From positions 2,108,001-2,172,000 of the forward strand of contig NZ_NESP01000001.1 in the NCBI RefSeq assembly GCF_003063475.1: a stretch of 64,000 nt of DNA, in the 5' to 3' direction. Made by a program: the position numbers and the translations under genes. The notes below the pieces were generated by a model. The model was not told where the DNA came from and searched no databases. It was given only the letters and a program-made list of their open reading frames with translations. Below are positions 36,088 through 44,882 of the stretch, one piece after another. How positions within the stretch are numbered: position 1 is the first letter of the stretch; the number at the start of each line of letters is the position of its first letter. Origin of the DNA: Limnohabitans curvus. Its GTDB lineage: Bacteria; Pseudomonadota; Gammaproteobacteria; Burkholderiales; Burkholderiaceae_C.

Positions 36088-36842
36088 GCGCGCCTTTGCT
36101 GCACGTAGATAACTTGGTCAAACGCTTTGGCGGTTTGGCCGCAACCGACCACGCCACGCTGCAAGTGCAGCGCGGTGAAATTCATGCGCTCATTGGCCCC
36201 AACGGCGCGGGTAAGACCACGCTCATTCATCAAATCTCGGGTGCGTTAGCGCCCGATGAAGGTCGCATTGTGTTTGATGGGGCAGACCTCACACACACGG
36301 CCATGCACCAGCGTGCGCATTTGGGCTTGGTGCGGTCTTATCAAATTACCAGTGTGTTCACGCGCCTCACTGTGCAGGACAACTTGGCGTTGGCTATCCA
36401 AGCGGGCAATTCGCAAGCTGTGGAAACTAGCTTCAAGTTTTGGCGTGCCGCACGCAGCGAGCATGCGCGTTATGCACGCGCCGCCGAGGTGGCCGAGCGT
36501 GTGGGATTGCAAGCGCAGCTCATGCAGTCCGCAGGTGCGCTGTCGCACGGCGAGCAACGCCAGTTGGAAGTGGGCTTGGCTTTGGCCACAAGTCCTAAGT
36601 TGATGCTGCTCGACGAGCCTATGGCTGGCATGGGCCCTGATGAATCTGAGCGCATGGTGCAACTGCTGCAAAGCTTGCGTGGTGACACCACGCTGCTGCT
36701 GGTCGAGCATGACATGGATGCGGTGTTTCGCTTGGCCGACACCATCTCGGTGTTGGTGTCGGGCCAAGTCATTGCGTGTGGCACGGCAGAGAAAATTAAA
36801 AACGATGCGGCTGTGAAGCGCGCTTACCTAGGCGACGAATAA
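36084..36842 (+). CDS. livG: Liv-type ABC transporter ATP-binding protein (LivG-like)
   Basis: ATPase of 252 residues. Walker A is GPNGAGKTTLI near residue 37, the signature is the LivG-typical LSHGEQRQLEVGLAL, and Walker B is LMLLDEPMAGM. ATG 36084 overlaps the livM stop; longer in-frame extensions lie inside livM and were discarded. It is followed after 3 bases by LivF. Confidence 0.88.
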   Translation: MSAPLLHVDNLVKRFGGLAATDHATLQVQRGEIHALIGPNGAGKTTLIHQISGALAPDEGRIVFDGADLTHTAMHQRAHLGLVRSYQITSVFTRLTVQDNLALAIQAGNSQAVETSFKFWRAARSEHARYARAAEVAERVGLQAQLMQSAGALSHGEQRQLEVGLALATSPKLMLLDEPMAGMGPDESERMVQLLQSLRGDTTLLLVEHDMDAVFRLADTISVLVSGQVIACGTAEKIKNDAAVKRAYLGDE

Positions 36843-36845
36843 ACC

Positions 36846-37556
36846 ATGAGCGCCTTGTTAGAAGTTCACGACTTGCACAGCGGCTACGGCAGCAGCCAAG
36901 TGTTGTTTGGCATCAGCCTCAGCATTGAAGTGGGTGGCGTGTCTACTTTGCTGGGCCGCAATGGCATGGGTAAAACCACGACGGTGCGTTCCATCTTGGG
37001 CCTCACGCCTGCGTTGTCTGGCACGGTGCGTTTTTGTGGCGAACGTGTCGAAGGCTACAGCCCAGACCGTATTGCACGTATGGGGCTGGCGGTGGTGCCC
37101 GAAGGTCGACAAATTTTCCCGACGCTCTCCGTGCAAGAAAACCTGTTGGCCTTTGCGGCCAACCGCAACAGCAGCACCCACCCGTGGGCGCTAGAGCGTG
37201 TGTATGCCTTGTTCCCACGTTTGGCTGAACGCCATCGCCACATGGGCAACCAGCTTTCGGGCGGTGAACAACAAATGCTGGCCATTGGCCGCGCCCTGAT
37301 GACCAATCCACACTTGTTGGTATTGGACGAAGCCACAGAAGGTTTAGCTCCGCTGGTGCGTGAAGACATTTGGCGCTGCCTGCACACCTTGCGCGGTCAA
37401 GGCCAAAGCATTTTGGTGATCGACAAGTATGTGCAAAAGCTGGTCAAGCTGGCCGACCAGCACACCATCATCGAACGTGGGCAGGTGGTGTGGCAGGGCG
37501 CGTCTGCTGCGCTAGAGGCGGACCACAGTTTGTGGCATCGCTACATCGGGGTTTGA
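36846..37556 (+). CDS. livF: Liv-type ABC transporter ATP-binding protein (LivF-like)
   Basis: Second ATPase, 236 residues. Walker A is GRNGMGKTTTVRSILG, the signature is LSGGEQQMLAIGRALM, and Walker B is LLVLDEATEGLAPLV. It ends at an inverted repeat and closes the five-gene importer, which is transcribed with, or directly after, the formate dehydrogenase genes. Confidence 0.88.
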   Translation: MSALLEVHDLHSGYGSSQVLFGISLSIEVGGVSTLLGRNGMGKTTTVRSILGLTPALSGTVRFCGERVEGYSPDRIARMGLAVVPEGRQIFPTLSVQENLLAFAANRNSSTHPWALERVYALFPRLAERHRHMGNQLSGGEQQMLAIGRALMTNPHLLVLDEATEGLAPLVREDIWRCLHTLRGQGQSILVIDKYVQKLVKLADQHTIIERGQVVWQGASAALEADHSLWHRYIGV

Positions 37557-37566
37557 TTCAAACCCC
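37548..37566. terminator. Inverted repeat at the end of the liv operon
   Basis: GGGGTTTGA and TCAAACCCC are a perfect 9-base inverted repeat around a single central base, and the left arm includes the livF stop codon. There is no T run, so it could be a weak bidirectional terminator or a protein-binding site between convergent genes. Confidence 0.4.
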
Positions 37567-37572
37567 ACACGT

Positions 37573-37854
37573 TTAAGCGGCCAGTGCCAACCTTTGAATC
37601 TTAGGGCGCTTCATTTTGCTGGCCATGTACAAGTCGTACTGAAGTTGCATACCTGCCCACAGTTCAGGGCTTGTGCCAAATGCGCTGCCTAGACGGTACG
37701 CCATATCAGCGGATATGCCAGAGCTGCCAGAGATCACGCGTGACAGCGTGACGCGATTGACGTTCAGTTTTGATGCTGCTTCAGTCACAGTGATGTCACC
37801 CAAATATTCCCGAAGGACTTCGCCTGGGTGGGGCGGGTTATGCATTCTTGTCAT
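37573..37854 (-). CDS. higA: HigA-family addiction-module antitoxin
   Basis: A 93-residue helix-turn-helix antitoxin. Seen: the family opening NPPHPGEVLREYL, the HTH (VTEAASKLNVNRVTLSRVISG) and WAGMQLQYDLYMA. The ATG at 37854 is chosen; a longer in-frame leader would run into the toxin gene. It lies downstream of the toxin gene, in the usual HigBA order with 7 bases between. It is a different subtype from the HigA at 21038: here the HTH occupies the N-terminal half. Confidence 0.88.
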   Translation of the reverse strand: MTRMHNPPHPGEVLREYLGDITVTEAASKLNVNRVTLSRVISGSSGISADMAYRLGSAFGTSPELWAGMQLQYDLYMASKMKRPKIQRLALAA

Positions 37855-37861
37855 ATCTACC

Positions 37862-38140
37862 TCAGTGGTAATCCATGTAGTCAACCAGCACAGCATCCGT
37901 ACCTTCAAACGTGAACACCATGCGCCAATTGCCATTCACTGTCACGGCCCAATGCTTTTTCAGGTCGCCCTTCAACGGGTGTAGGGCCCATGACGGTGCA
38001 GACAGGTCTTCTGGACTTGTTGCCTGATCAAGTGCTGCTAACTGAAGGCGAAGCTTGGTGGCATGGGTTGCTTGAATTCCAGCTTTGCTGCCTGTTTCAA
38101 AAAACCGTTGCAAACCTTTGTGTCGGAAACTTTTGATCAT
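37862..38140 (-). CDS. higB: HigB/RelE-type killer toxin
   Basis: A 92-residue RelE-fold mRNA interferase of the plasmid-maintenance killer family. Typical words are MIKSFRHKGLQRFFETGS at the start and LKGDLKKHWAVTVNGNWRMVFTF, with the catalytic-type Arg in NWRMVF, then YMDYH at the end. It sits as an isolated module between the liv operon and fbp, with a recognisable promoter and palindrome upstream. Confidence 0.9.
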   Translation of the reverse strand: MIKSFRHKGLQRFFETGSKAGIQATHATKLRLQLAALDQATSPEDLSAPSWALHPLKGDLKKHWAVTVNGNWRMVFTFEGTDAVLVDYMDYH

Positions 38141-38148
38141 TCCGAATT

Positions 38149-38177
38149 ATTGTACTGTGTAGTGTATAGCGCTACAA
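38149..38177 (-). promoter_or_regulatory. Promoter and likely operator of the second higBA
   Basis: On the minus strand: TTGTAG (-35), 17 bases, TACAAT (-10), ending 8 bases before the higB start. The spacer contains the palindrome TAGCGCTA (38167-38174), inside a wider inverted repeat TGTAG-N9-CTACA, a fitting binding site for HigA autoregulation. Confidence 0.6.
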
Positions 38178-38300
38178 GTTGTAATTTCAAATTGTGCGAG
38201 TTTTTGAATAAATGGCTCAGTCGCCAAGCTTGTGCTAGGTCTCTTCAATGGCTGCCTCTGTGTGTTTTATTTCCGTAGATTACACAAGCAGCTGAAACGA

Positions 38301-38340
38301 CAAAGGCCCGCCCCTTGAATTCAAGAGGCGGGCCTTTGTT
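38301..38340. terminator. Terminator downstream of fbp
   Basis: Long near-perfect hairpin: AAAGGCCCGCC and GGCGGGCCTTT arms, continuing with CTTGAATTCAAG in the loop. It is A-rich on the left and T-rich on the right, so it works for the leftward fbp transcript and the opposite strand. Confidence 0.85.
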
Positions 38341-38356
38341 TGTGAATCGTAAAAGA

Positions 38357-39370
38357 TTACTTTTGTGCGTGATAGCTCGTCACACGTTCCACTTCGTTCT
38401 TAGAACCCAAGACCACGCTCACACGTTGGTGTAGTTGTGTGGGCTGGATGTCCAAGATGCGTTGCTGACCGTTGGTGGCGGCGCCACCGGCTTGCTCGAC
38501 CAACCAGCTCATGGGGTTGGCTTCGTACATCAGGCGTAGCTTGCCGGCTTTGCCTGGCTCGCGCTTGTCCCAGGGGTACATGAACACGCCGCCACGGGTC
38601 AAGATACGGTGCACGTCGGCCACCATGGAGGCAATCCAACGCATGTTGAAGTTCTTGCCGCGTGGGCCTTCTTCACCTTGCAAGCACTCGTCGATGTAGC
38701 GCTTCACGGGCTCGTCCCAGTGGCGCATGTTGCTCATGTTGATGGCGAACTCTTTGGTGTCGGCAGGGATGCGCACGTTCTCTTGGGTCAACACAAACGA
38801 GCCTTGCTCGCGGTCCAAGGTGAACATGGCCACGCCATCACCCACGGTCAGCACCAAGGTGGTTTGTGGGCCGTACACGCAGTAGCCAGCGGCCACTTGT
38901 TGGGTGCCGGGTTGCAAGAAGTCGTCTTCGCTCACGCCTTTGCTGGGGTCTACTTTTTTGAGCACGCTGAAGATGGTGCCAATGCTCACGTTGACTTCGA
39001 TGTTGCTCGAGCCATCGAGTGGGTCAAACATCAACAGGTATTCGCCTTGGGGGTAACGGTTGGGCACGACGTGGATGCTGTCCATTTCTTCGGACGCCAT
39101 GGCAGCCAAATGGCCGCCCCATTCGTTGGCTTCAATCAACACATCGTTGGCGATGATGTCGAGTTTCTTTTGCACTTCGCCTTGCACGTTTTCGCTGCCG
39201 GCGGAACCCATGACATCGCCCAGTTCGCTGCCCAAGGCGCCTTTGTTCACAGCATGGCTGATGCTTTTACAAGCACGTGCCACGACTTCGAGCAACAAGC
39301 GCAGTTCAGAAGGGATGAGGCCTTTGGCGCGTTGTTGTTCGACCAGATAGCGGGTAAGAGATACAGACAT
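38357..39370 (-). CDS. fbp: Fructose-1,6-bisphosphatase class 1
   Basis: Gluconeogenic enzyme that dephosphorylates fructose 1,6-bisphosphate. At 337 residues it has the standard class 1 length. The metal-binding motif [21 protein letters not shown] (about residues 118-138) and the substrate region [14 protein letters not shown] near 290 are present. It lies 9 bases downstream of pepN and ends the prfB-pepN-fbp group. Confidence 0.93.
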   Translation of the reverse strand: MSVSLTRYLVEQQRAKGLIPSELRLLLEVVARACKSISHAVNKGALGSELGDVMGSAGSENVQGEVQKKLDIIANDVLIEANEWGGHLAAMASEEMDSIHVVPNRYPQGEYLLMFDPLDGSSNIEVNVSIGTIFSVLKKVDPSKGVSEDDFLQPGTQQVAAGYCVYGPQTTLVLTVGDGVAMFTLDREQGSFVLTQENVRIPADTKEFAINMSNMRHWDEPVKRYIDECLQGEEGPRGKNFNMRWIASMVADVHRILTRGGVFMYPWDKREPGKAGKLRLMYEANPMSWLVEQAGGAATNGQQRILDIQPTQLHQRVSVVLGSKNEVERVTSYHAQK

Positions 39371-39379
39371 GGCGAGTCC

Positions 39380-42097
39380 TTAGTTGGAGAGCGCGCGTGA
39401 GACCACCTCACGCACGTCGTTGCTTAAATCAGTTTTGGCAGCGATGCGTTTGATGGCTTCGTGCGCAGCGGTGCGGTAGGGCTCGGCCAGTTTGCTCCAA
39501 CGGTCCAAGGCGCGTGCCAAACGGGCGGCGACTTGGGGGTTGATGGCGTCGAGCTCCAACACGCGTTCGCTCCAGAACACATAGCCCGCCGCATCGCTGC
39601 GGTGGAATGCGCCGGGGTTGGCACTGCAGAAACTGAAGATCAGGCTGCGTGCGCGGTTGGGATTTTTGATGTGGAAATCGGGGTGCAGCATGAGGTTGCG
39701 CACCAGCGACAAGATGTTGCCACCACGGTCGGTGCTGCCGGCTTGCAAGGCAAACCATTTGTCCATCACCAAGGCTTCGTTGTGGAACAGGTTGTAGAAG
39801 CGTTGCAGCGCATCGCCTGCCAATTCAAGACCCGAGCCCACCAAAGCGCTCAAAGCATTGAAGCGGTCGGTCATGTTGTGCGCGTCTTTGAAACACTGGT
39901 AGGTGCGGCCTGGCCAAACTTCATCGCCCGTGGTGCGTGCATCCAGACACAACATGGTGAGGGCCATGCCGCTCAATGCGCGGCGGCCACTCGACACGGG
40001 GTCGGGGCTGAAAGCGCCGTTTTCGCTGTGAGCTTCAAAAGCCCAAGCCCAATCGTCGTGCAACTCGCGAGCCAGTTGCGCACGCATAGATTCACGCACG
40101 GCGTGGATGCGCTGAGGGTCCACCACTTCGAGCTGTTCAGCGATGTAGGTTTCAGAAGGCAAGGTGAGCACCAAGTCTTTGAACGCGGCATCTAAAGCAG
40201 GGTTGCGCAGCACGGTGCGCAGGGCTTGCACCAAGGCGGCATCCAACACGTGCGTGGGTGCGTCGCTGGCCGCCACGGCGGTGAGTGCGGCGTTCAGGCA
40301 CAGGCGTTGCGCTGCTTCCCATTGGTTGAACGGGTCGGTGTCGTGCGCCAACAGCGTGAGCAGTTGGGTGGCTGTGAAGTCTTTTTCCAGCACCACAGGG
40401 GCGCTGAAGCCTCGGAGGATAGAAGGTACAGGCTCTTCGCCTGCTTGCAGTGACAAGTCCTTGAACTCGAAGCTTTGCGTGGCTTCGGTCAATACCAAGA
40501 GTTGCGTGGACAGCACCTCGCGGCCATCGGCACCCAGCAAACCAAATTGCACCGGAATGACAAACGGTTCTTTGTGGTCTTGGCCGGGGCTGGGTGGGCA
40601 GCTTTGGCTCATGCTCAGTGTGTACGTGCGAGTGTCGGCGTTGTAGCTGCCAGAGGCTTGCACGCGGGGTGTGCCCGCCTGTGCGTACCAGCGCTTGAAC
40701 TGCGTCAAGTGTGTGGCGAGTGCTGAGCCTGGGTTGGCATCAGCAATGGCTTGTGCGAAATCGTCACACGTCACCGCTTGGCCATCGTGGCGCTCGAAGT
40801 AGAGCGACATGCCTTTGGCGAAGCCTTCACGACCTGAAATATTGGAAGCTGGCGTTGCCGCCAGGGTCTGCATCATGCGCACGACCTCAGAGCCTTTTTC
40901 GTAAATCGTGACGGTGTAGAAGTTGTTGATCTCTACATAGCTGTCAGGACGCACTGGGTGGGCCATGGGGCCTGCGTCTTCTGGGAACTGCGCGGTGCGC
41001 AACAAGCGCACGTCTTCGATGCGCTTGACGGCTTTGGCTGAGGCGGCAGCTGTTGGGTTGTCTTTCAACGCTTCAGCAGCCAAGTCTTGGCTGAACTCTT
41101 GGTCGCGGAAAACCGTCAGGCCTTCTTTGAGTGAGAGTTGGAACCAGTCGCGGCAAGTCACGCGGTTGCCCGTCCAGTTGTGGAAGTATTCATGGCCGAC
41201 CACGCTTTCGATGTTGGCGTAGTCCATGTCGGTGGCGGTGGCGGAGTTGGCCAACACAAACTTGGTGTTGAAGATGTTGAGGCCCTTGTTCTCCATCGCG
41301 CCCATGTTGAAGTCGCTGGTGGCGACGATCATGAAGCGCTCTAAGTCGAGGCTCAAGTTGAAACGCTGCTCGTCCCACTTGATGCTGGCCATGAGTGAGT
41401 TCATGGCGTGTTCGGTTTTGTCCAAATCGCCGGAGCGCACAAACACCTGCAGCAAATGCTCTTTGCCCGACGGTGCCTTGACGCGCTGTTCGCGGCATAC
41501 AAATTGGCCCGCCACCAAGGCAAACAAGTAGCAAGGCTTTTTGTGTGGGTCGACCCAACGGGCGAAGTGACGACCGTCTTCCAGCGTGCCTTCGTCCACC
41601 AAATTGCCGTTGCTCAGCAGCACGGGGAAGGCCTTTTTGTCGGCGCGCAGCGTGACGCTGTAGTTCGACATCACATCGGGGCGGTCTAAGAAATAGGTGA
41701 TGCGGCGAAAGCCTTCAGCCTCGCACTGCGTGAAGAACGAGTCGTTGCTCACATACAAGCCCATGAGCTTGGTGTTCTTCGCAGGGTTGCAGGTGGTGAA
41801 GATTTCCAGGTCAAAAGCCTCGTGGCCTTCAGGCAAGTTCTCCAGCACCAACTGGCTGCCGTCCATCTTGAACGAGGTGCCTTGGCCGTTGACCAACACA
41901 CGCGCGAGGTTGAGCTCGTCGCCGTCCAAACGCAAAGGCTGAGCCGCCACGTCGGGGTTGCGGCGCACGCGCATTTGGTTGAGCACGCGGGTCTTGGCGG
42001 GGTCCAAGTCAAACGTCAGATCGACGGTGTCAATCCAAAACGCGGGCGCTGTGTAGTCGGCGCGTTGGATTAGTTGGGCTGTGCCTTCACGGTACAT
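39380..42097 (-). CDS. pepN: Aminopeptidase N
   Basis: Cytosolic M1 zinc aminopeptidase of 905 residues, E. coli PepN type. The exopeptidase motif GAMENKGLNIFN is followed by the zinc site HEYFHNWTGNRV (HExxH), with the third ligand Glu in LSLKEGLTVFRD. The N-terminal beta domain and a long helical C-terminal domain complete the fold. It lies 8 bases after the prfB stop codon, so co-transcription is likely. Confidence 0.95.
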   Translation of the reverse strand: MYREGTAQLIQRADYTAPAFWIDTVDLTFDLDPAKTRVLNQMRVRRNPDVAAQPLRLDGDELNLARVLVNGQGTSFKMDGSQLVLENLPEGHEAFDLEIFTTCNPAKNTKLMGLYVSNDSFFTQCEAEGFRRITYFLDRPDVMSNYSVTLRADKKAFPVLLSNGNLVDEGTLEDGRHFARWVDPHKKPCYLFALVAGQFVCREQRVKAPSGKEHLLQVFVRSGDLDKTEHAMNSLMASIKWDEQRFNLSLDLERFMIVATSDFNMGAMENKGLNIFNTKFVLANSATATDMDYANIESVVGHEYFHNWTGNRVTCRDWFQLSLKEGLTVFRDQEFSQDLAAEALKDNPTAAASAKAVKRIEDVRLLRTAQFPEDAGPMAHPVRPDSYVEINNFYTVTIYEKGSEVVRMMQTLAATPASNISGREGFAKGMSLYFERHDGQAVTCDDFAQAIADANPGSALATHLTQFKRWYAQAGTPRVQASGSYNADTRTYTLSMSQSCPPSPGQDHKEPFVIPVQFGLLGADGREVLSTQLLVLTEATQSFEFKDLSLQAGEEPVPSILRGFSAPVVLEKDFTATQLLTLLAHDTDPFNQWEAAQRLCLNAALTAVAASDAPTHVLDAALVQALRTVLRNPALDAAFKDLVLTLPSETYIAEQLEVVDPQRIHAVRESMRAQLARELHDDWAWAFEAHSENGAFSPDPVSSGRRALSGMALTMLCLDARTTGDEVWPGRTYQCFKDAHNMTDRFNALSALVGSGLELAGDALQRFYNLFHNEALVMDKWFALQAGSTDRGGNILSLVRNLMLHPDFHIKNPNRARSLIFSFCSANPGAFHRSDAAGYVFWSERVLELDAINPQVAARLARALDRWSKLAEPYRTAAHEAIKRIAAKTDLSNDVREVVSRALSN

Positions 42098-42105
42098 GAT
42101 GTTCC

Positions 42106-43210
42106 TTAAATACCTTGCTTGAGTGACGCTTCGATGAAAGCATCGAGGTCGCCATCCAAGACTTTTTGTGTGGCCGAGATCTCAACGTTGGTACGCAAAT
42201 CTTTGATGCGGCTGTTGTCCAACACGTAGCTGCGAATTTGGTGACCCCAGCCCACATCGGTTTTGGTGTCTTCGAGCTTTTGCTGTTCTTCTTGGCGCTT
42301 GCGCATCTCGTGGTCATACAAGCGCGAGCGCAGGCGTTTCCAAGCCACGTCACGGTTGCTGTGCTGGCTACGGCCGTCTTGACACTGCACCACGATGCCG
42401 GTGGGCATGTGGGTCAAGCGCACGGCAGAGTCGGTTTTGTTGATGTGCTGACCACCCGCGCCCGAGGCGCGGTAGGTGTCGGTGCGCACGTCCGAGGGGT
42501 TGATGTCGATTTCGATCGAATCGTCAATTTCGGGGTACACAAACACCGAGGCGAACGAGGTGTGGCGGCCGCCCGAGCTGTCGAACGGTGACTTGCGCAC
42601 CAAGCGGTGCACGCCAGTTTCGGTGCGCAACAAGCCAAAGGCATATTCGCCTTCGATCTTGATGGTGGCGCCTTTGATGCCAGCCACGTCGCCCGCAGAT
42701 TCGTCTTCCACCGTGGTTTTGAAGCCTTTGCGTTCGGCGTACTTGAGGTACTGGCGCAGCAACATGCTGGCCCAATCGCAGGCTTCGGTGCCACCGGCAC
42801 CGGCTTGGATGTCGAGGAAGCAATTGAGCGGGTCCGCTTCGTTGCTGAACATGCGGCGGAATTCGAGCTCTTCGATGGTTTTGACCAAGCCTTGGGTGTC
42901 GGCTTCGATGGTGAGCAAGCCGTCTTCGTCGTTGTCGGCTTTGCTCATTTCAAACAACTCGGCGTTGTCTGCCAACTCTTGGGTCAAGCGGGTGAGGGTG
43001 ACGACCACGCCGTCAAGGGCTTTCTTTTCACGACCCAGCTCTTGCGCTTTTTTGGGGTCGTTCCAAATGGTGGGGTCTTCTAGCGAGGCGTTGACGGTGC
43101 GCAGGCGTTCAGATTTGGCATCGTAGTCAAAGATACCTCCGGAGATCCACCGTGCGGACGCTCAGGCCGGCAAGTGTGGATCCAATGAGGTTGATGCGTT
43201 CTGCTTCCAT
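42106..43210 (-). CDS. prfB: Peptide chain release factor 2, with programmed +1 frameshift
   Basis: Recognises UGA and UAA stop codons; 367 residues if the frameshift is read. The first 26-27 codons ([11 protein letters not shown]...) end at an in-frame TGA (43127-43129). Shifting +1 after CTT (43130-43132) continues as Asp-Tyr-Asp-Ala and runs to 42106. The shift site has the classic GGAGG-TAT-CTT-TGA-C arrangement. Downstream are the SPF tripeptide ([11 protein letters not shown]), specific for RF2, and GGQ (GAGGQHINK). A GTG-started shorter frame at 43008 is only part of this gene. Autoregulation by RF2 level follows from known biology. Confidence 0.95.
43126..43140 (-). promoter_or_regulatory. 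prfB +1 frameshift site
   Basis: Minus strand GGAGGTATCTTTGAC: an internal Shine-Dalgarno sequence three bases before the slippery CTT, then TGA and C. It is the same layout as in E. coli prfB. Confidence 0.93.
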
Positions 43211-43271
43211 GATGCGGTCTTCTTTATGTGTCTGGGGGAAACCGCAGATTTTCTCACGTTCAGACCGGTTC

Positions 43272-43823
43272 TTAGAAGCTGCGAGCGTAGGCAAACAAAA
43301 CGCCAGCGTTGCCGAGCAAAAAGACCTGCGCTGAGTCTTTAGGTGTGAAGGCGTAGCCCAGCGAGGGAATGATGGCCGGCGCAATGCCGTAGTTGTTGAA
43401 TGGGATTTTTTCTTTGTATGCGCCGCGGTAGCCGTAGAGCAAACCCGCAGAGACTTTGGTGAACAGCTTGGGGTTGCCCAAAATGCCATCCCACTGTTTG
43501 CCCACATAAGCGTAAGCCGAGCCCTGGCCAAAGGAGTTGGTGAACAAGGCCAAGCCGCAGAAACGGCCACCGCTGACGTGGCTGTCAAGCGCTACCAGAA
43601 TGACTTGCTTGTGCTCTGGGTTGTTGGACCAGTGGTGGGTGTAAGGGGAAATGGTGAGGTCCCATTTTTTGGTGGGCTGTGCGCCGCCCTCAACTGCCAA
43701 GCTGTCGGGGCAAGGCTGCCAGTCGTAGAGATCGTTGTCTGCGGCTTGGGCCGACGTGGCTCCCAAAGCGCCTGCCAACACAGTGGAGAGCAGCAGGGCG
43801 CGTAAGTTATATGGAAAATGCAT
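43272..43823 (-). CDS. Exported PagP-like outer-membrane barrel protein, function unproven
   Basis: A 183-residue protein with a clear signal peptide (cleavage near AQA-AD, residue 27). The mature part looks like a small beta-barrel. The order of features recalls PagP, the lipid A palmitoyltransferase: DLTISPYTHHW at the first strand with a His, a GLALFTNSFGQ segment with Asn-Ser near the middle, and a closing run of alternating residues ending in Phe. This is a by-eye comparison without alignment, so treat it as a hint. It is single and leftward, starting 50 bases from the hydrolase end and ending 61 bases from the prfB start. Confidence 0.5.
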   Translation of the reverse strand: MHFPYNLRALLLSTVLAGALGATSAQAADNDLYDWQPCPDSLAVEGGAQPTKKWDLTISPYTHHWSNNPEHKQVILVALDSHVSGGRFCGLALFTNSFGQGSAYAYVGKQWDGILGNPKLFTKVSAGLLYGYRGAYKEKIPFNNYGIAPAIIPSLGYAFTPKDSAQVFLLGNAGVLFAYARSF

Positions 43824-43873
43824 TCGTTTGGCTTAATTTCTAAAAATCGAATTTTATCTTCTTTAGCAAACCA

Positions 43874-44791
43874 TCACGTTTTCAAAAAATCTTCTATGAA
43901 TTGCGCCAGTTGTTCGGGTTGGTCGTGGTGCAGCATGTGGCCCGCATTGTCGATGACGGCGTGGGTGATGTTGGGCACGGCGGCAATGCGTTGCATGAAT
44001 TCGGCCAAGGTATAGCTGTCTTTCCACCACTGGCCCATGCTGTCGGTGCTGGCCACCACGCAGAGCATGGGCGCGGTGATGCGTTCGTAAATGGCTTGGG
44101 TCTCATCGGTTTTGAACAACTGGGCGTTGACGACCTTGTGTGCCGCATGACCCAGGATGCGCCATTCACCTTGGTCGTTGGCGCGCGCCCAATGCTGAGC
44201 CAGCCAATGGGCTTTGTCTGAGCCCAAGCGCGGGTTGGTTTTGATGAGGCGCTGCGCCACGGCTTCAAGGCTGGCGTAAGGTTTAAGGGCCATCTCGTCG
44301 CGTTGCAAAGCTTTGAGCTCGTCCATCCACTTGGCCAAGCGGCTTGGTGCTTGGGCTGGGCGAGTGGCGGGCATGCCAAAGCCTTCGAGGTTGATGAGCT
44401 TGTGGATGCGTTCAGGGCGAATGCCCGCATACATCGTCGCTACATGACCACCCATGCTGTGGCCCAGCAGGTGGATTGGGCGTTCTCCCACGTAATGGTC
44501 AAGCAGTTGGTCCAAGTCAGCCAGATAGTCGGGGAACCAGAAGTTGTCGGTGTGGGGTGTTTCGGTCAGGCCAAAACCACGCCAGTCGGGGGCGATGACC
44601 CAGTGATCGTCTTGCAGTGCGTCGATGACAAACTGAAATGAGGCGGCCACATCCATCCAACCGTGCAGCATGACCAGTGGCGTTTTGTCGGGTGATGGCG
44701 TGCCCCACTGCCGCACGTGATAACGCAGGTGGCGGATGGGGATAAATTCGCTGCGCGAAGGGTGTTGGATGGGGTACATGGCTTGGATCAT
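43874..44791 (-). CDS. Alpha/beta hydrolase
   Basis: A hydrolase-fold enzyme of about 305 residues. Oxyanion-hole motif MLHGWMDVAASF near residue 40, nucleophile elbow GHSMGGHVATMYAG with Ser near 113, and the C-terminal catalytic His in NAGHMLHHDQPEQL. The layout resembles epoxide hydrolase/esterase families; substrate unknown. I took ATG 44791; another ATG lies four codons further in, and neither has a strong ribosome site on this strand. It is divergent from the aldo/keto reductase gene. Confidence 0.78.
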   Translation of the reverse strand: MIQAMYPIQHPSRSEFIPIRHLRYHVRQWGTPSPDKTPLVMLHGWMDVAASFQFVIDALQDDHWVIAPDWRGFGLTETPHTDNFWFPDYLADLDQLLDHYVGERPIHLLGHSMGGHVATMYAGIRPERIHKLINLEGFGMPATRPAQAPSRLAKWMDELKALQRDEMALKPYASLEAVAQRLIKTNPRLGSDKAHWLAQHWARANDQGEWRILGHAAHKVVNAQLFKTDETQAIYERITAPMLCVVASTDSMGQWWKDSYTLAEFMQRIAAVPNITHAVIDNAGHMLHHDQPEQLAQFIEDFLKT

Positions 44792-44882
44792 AAGGAGGCG
44801 TGACACGGCAAAGTTAAACGACGGCTGGGGAGGCTTTAGACTTGTCAGGTTTTGACAAGCCTTGACGGCTGGAGTAATTCGG

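Noticed and set aside
43127..43588. Separate 153-residue gene upstream of prfB
   Set aside because: Only its last 27 residues are meaningful; they are the RF2 N-terminus before the programmed frameshift, and the rest is antisense to the PagP-like gene's leader side.
44835..44875. CTTGTCA/TGACAAG hairpin with a TTGACA-like hexamer upstream of the aldo/keto reductase
   Set aside because: No matching -10 box at proper spacing, so no promoter or operator is claimed.
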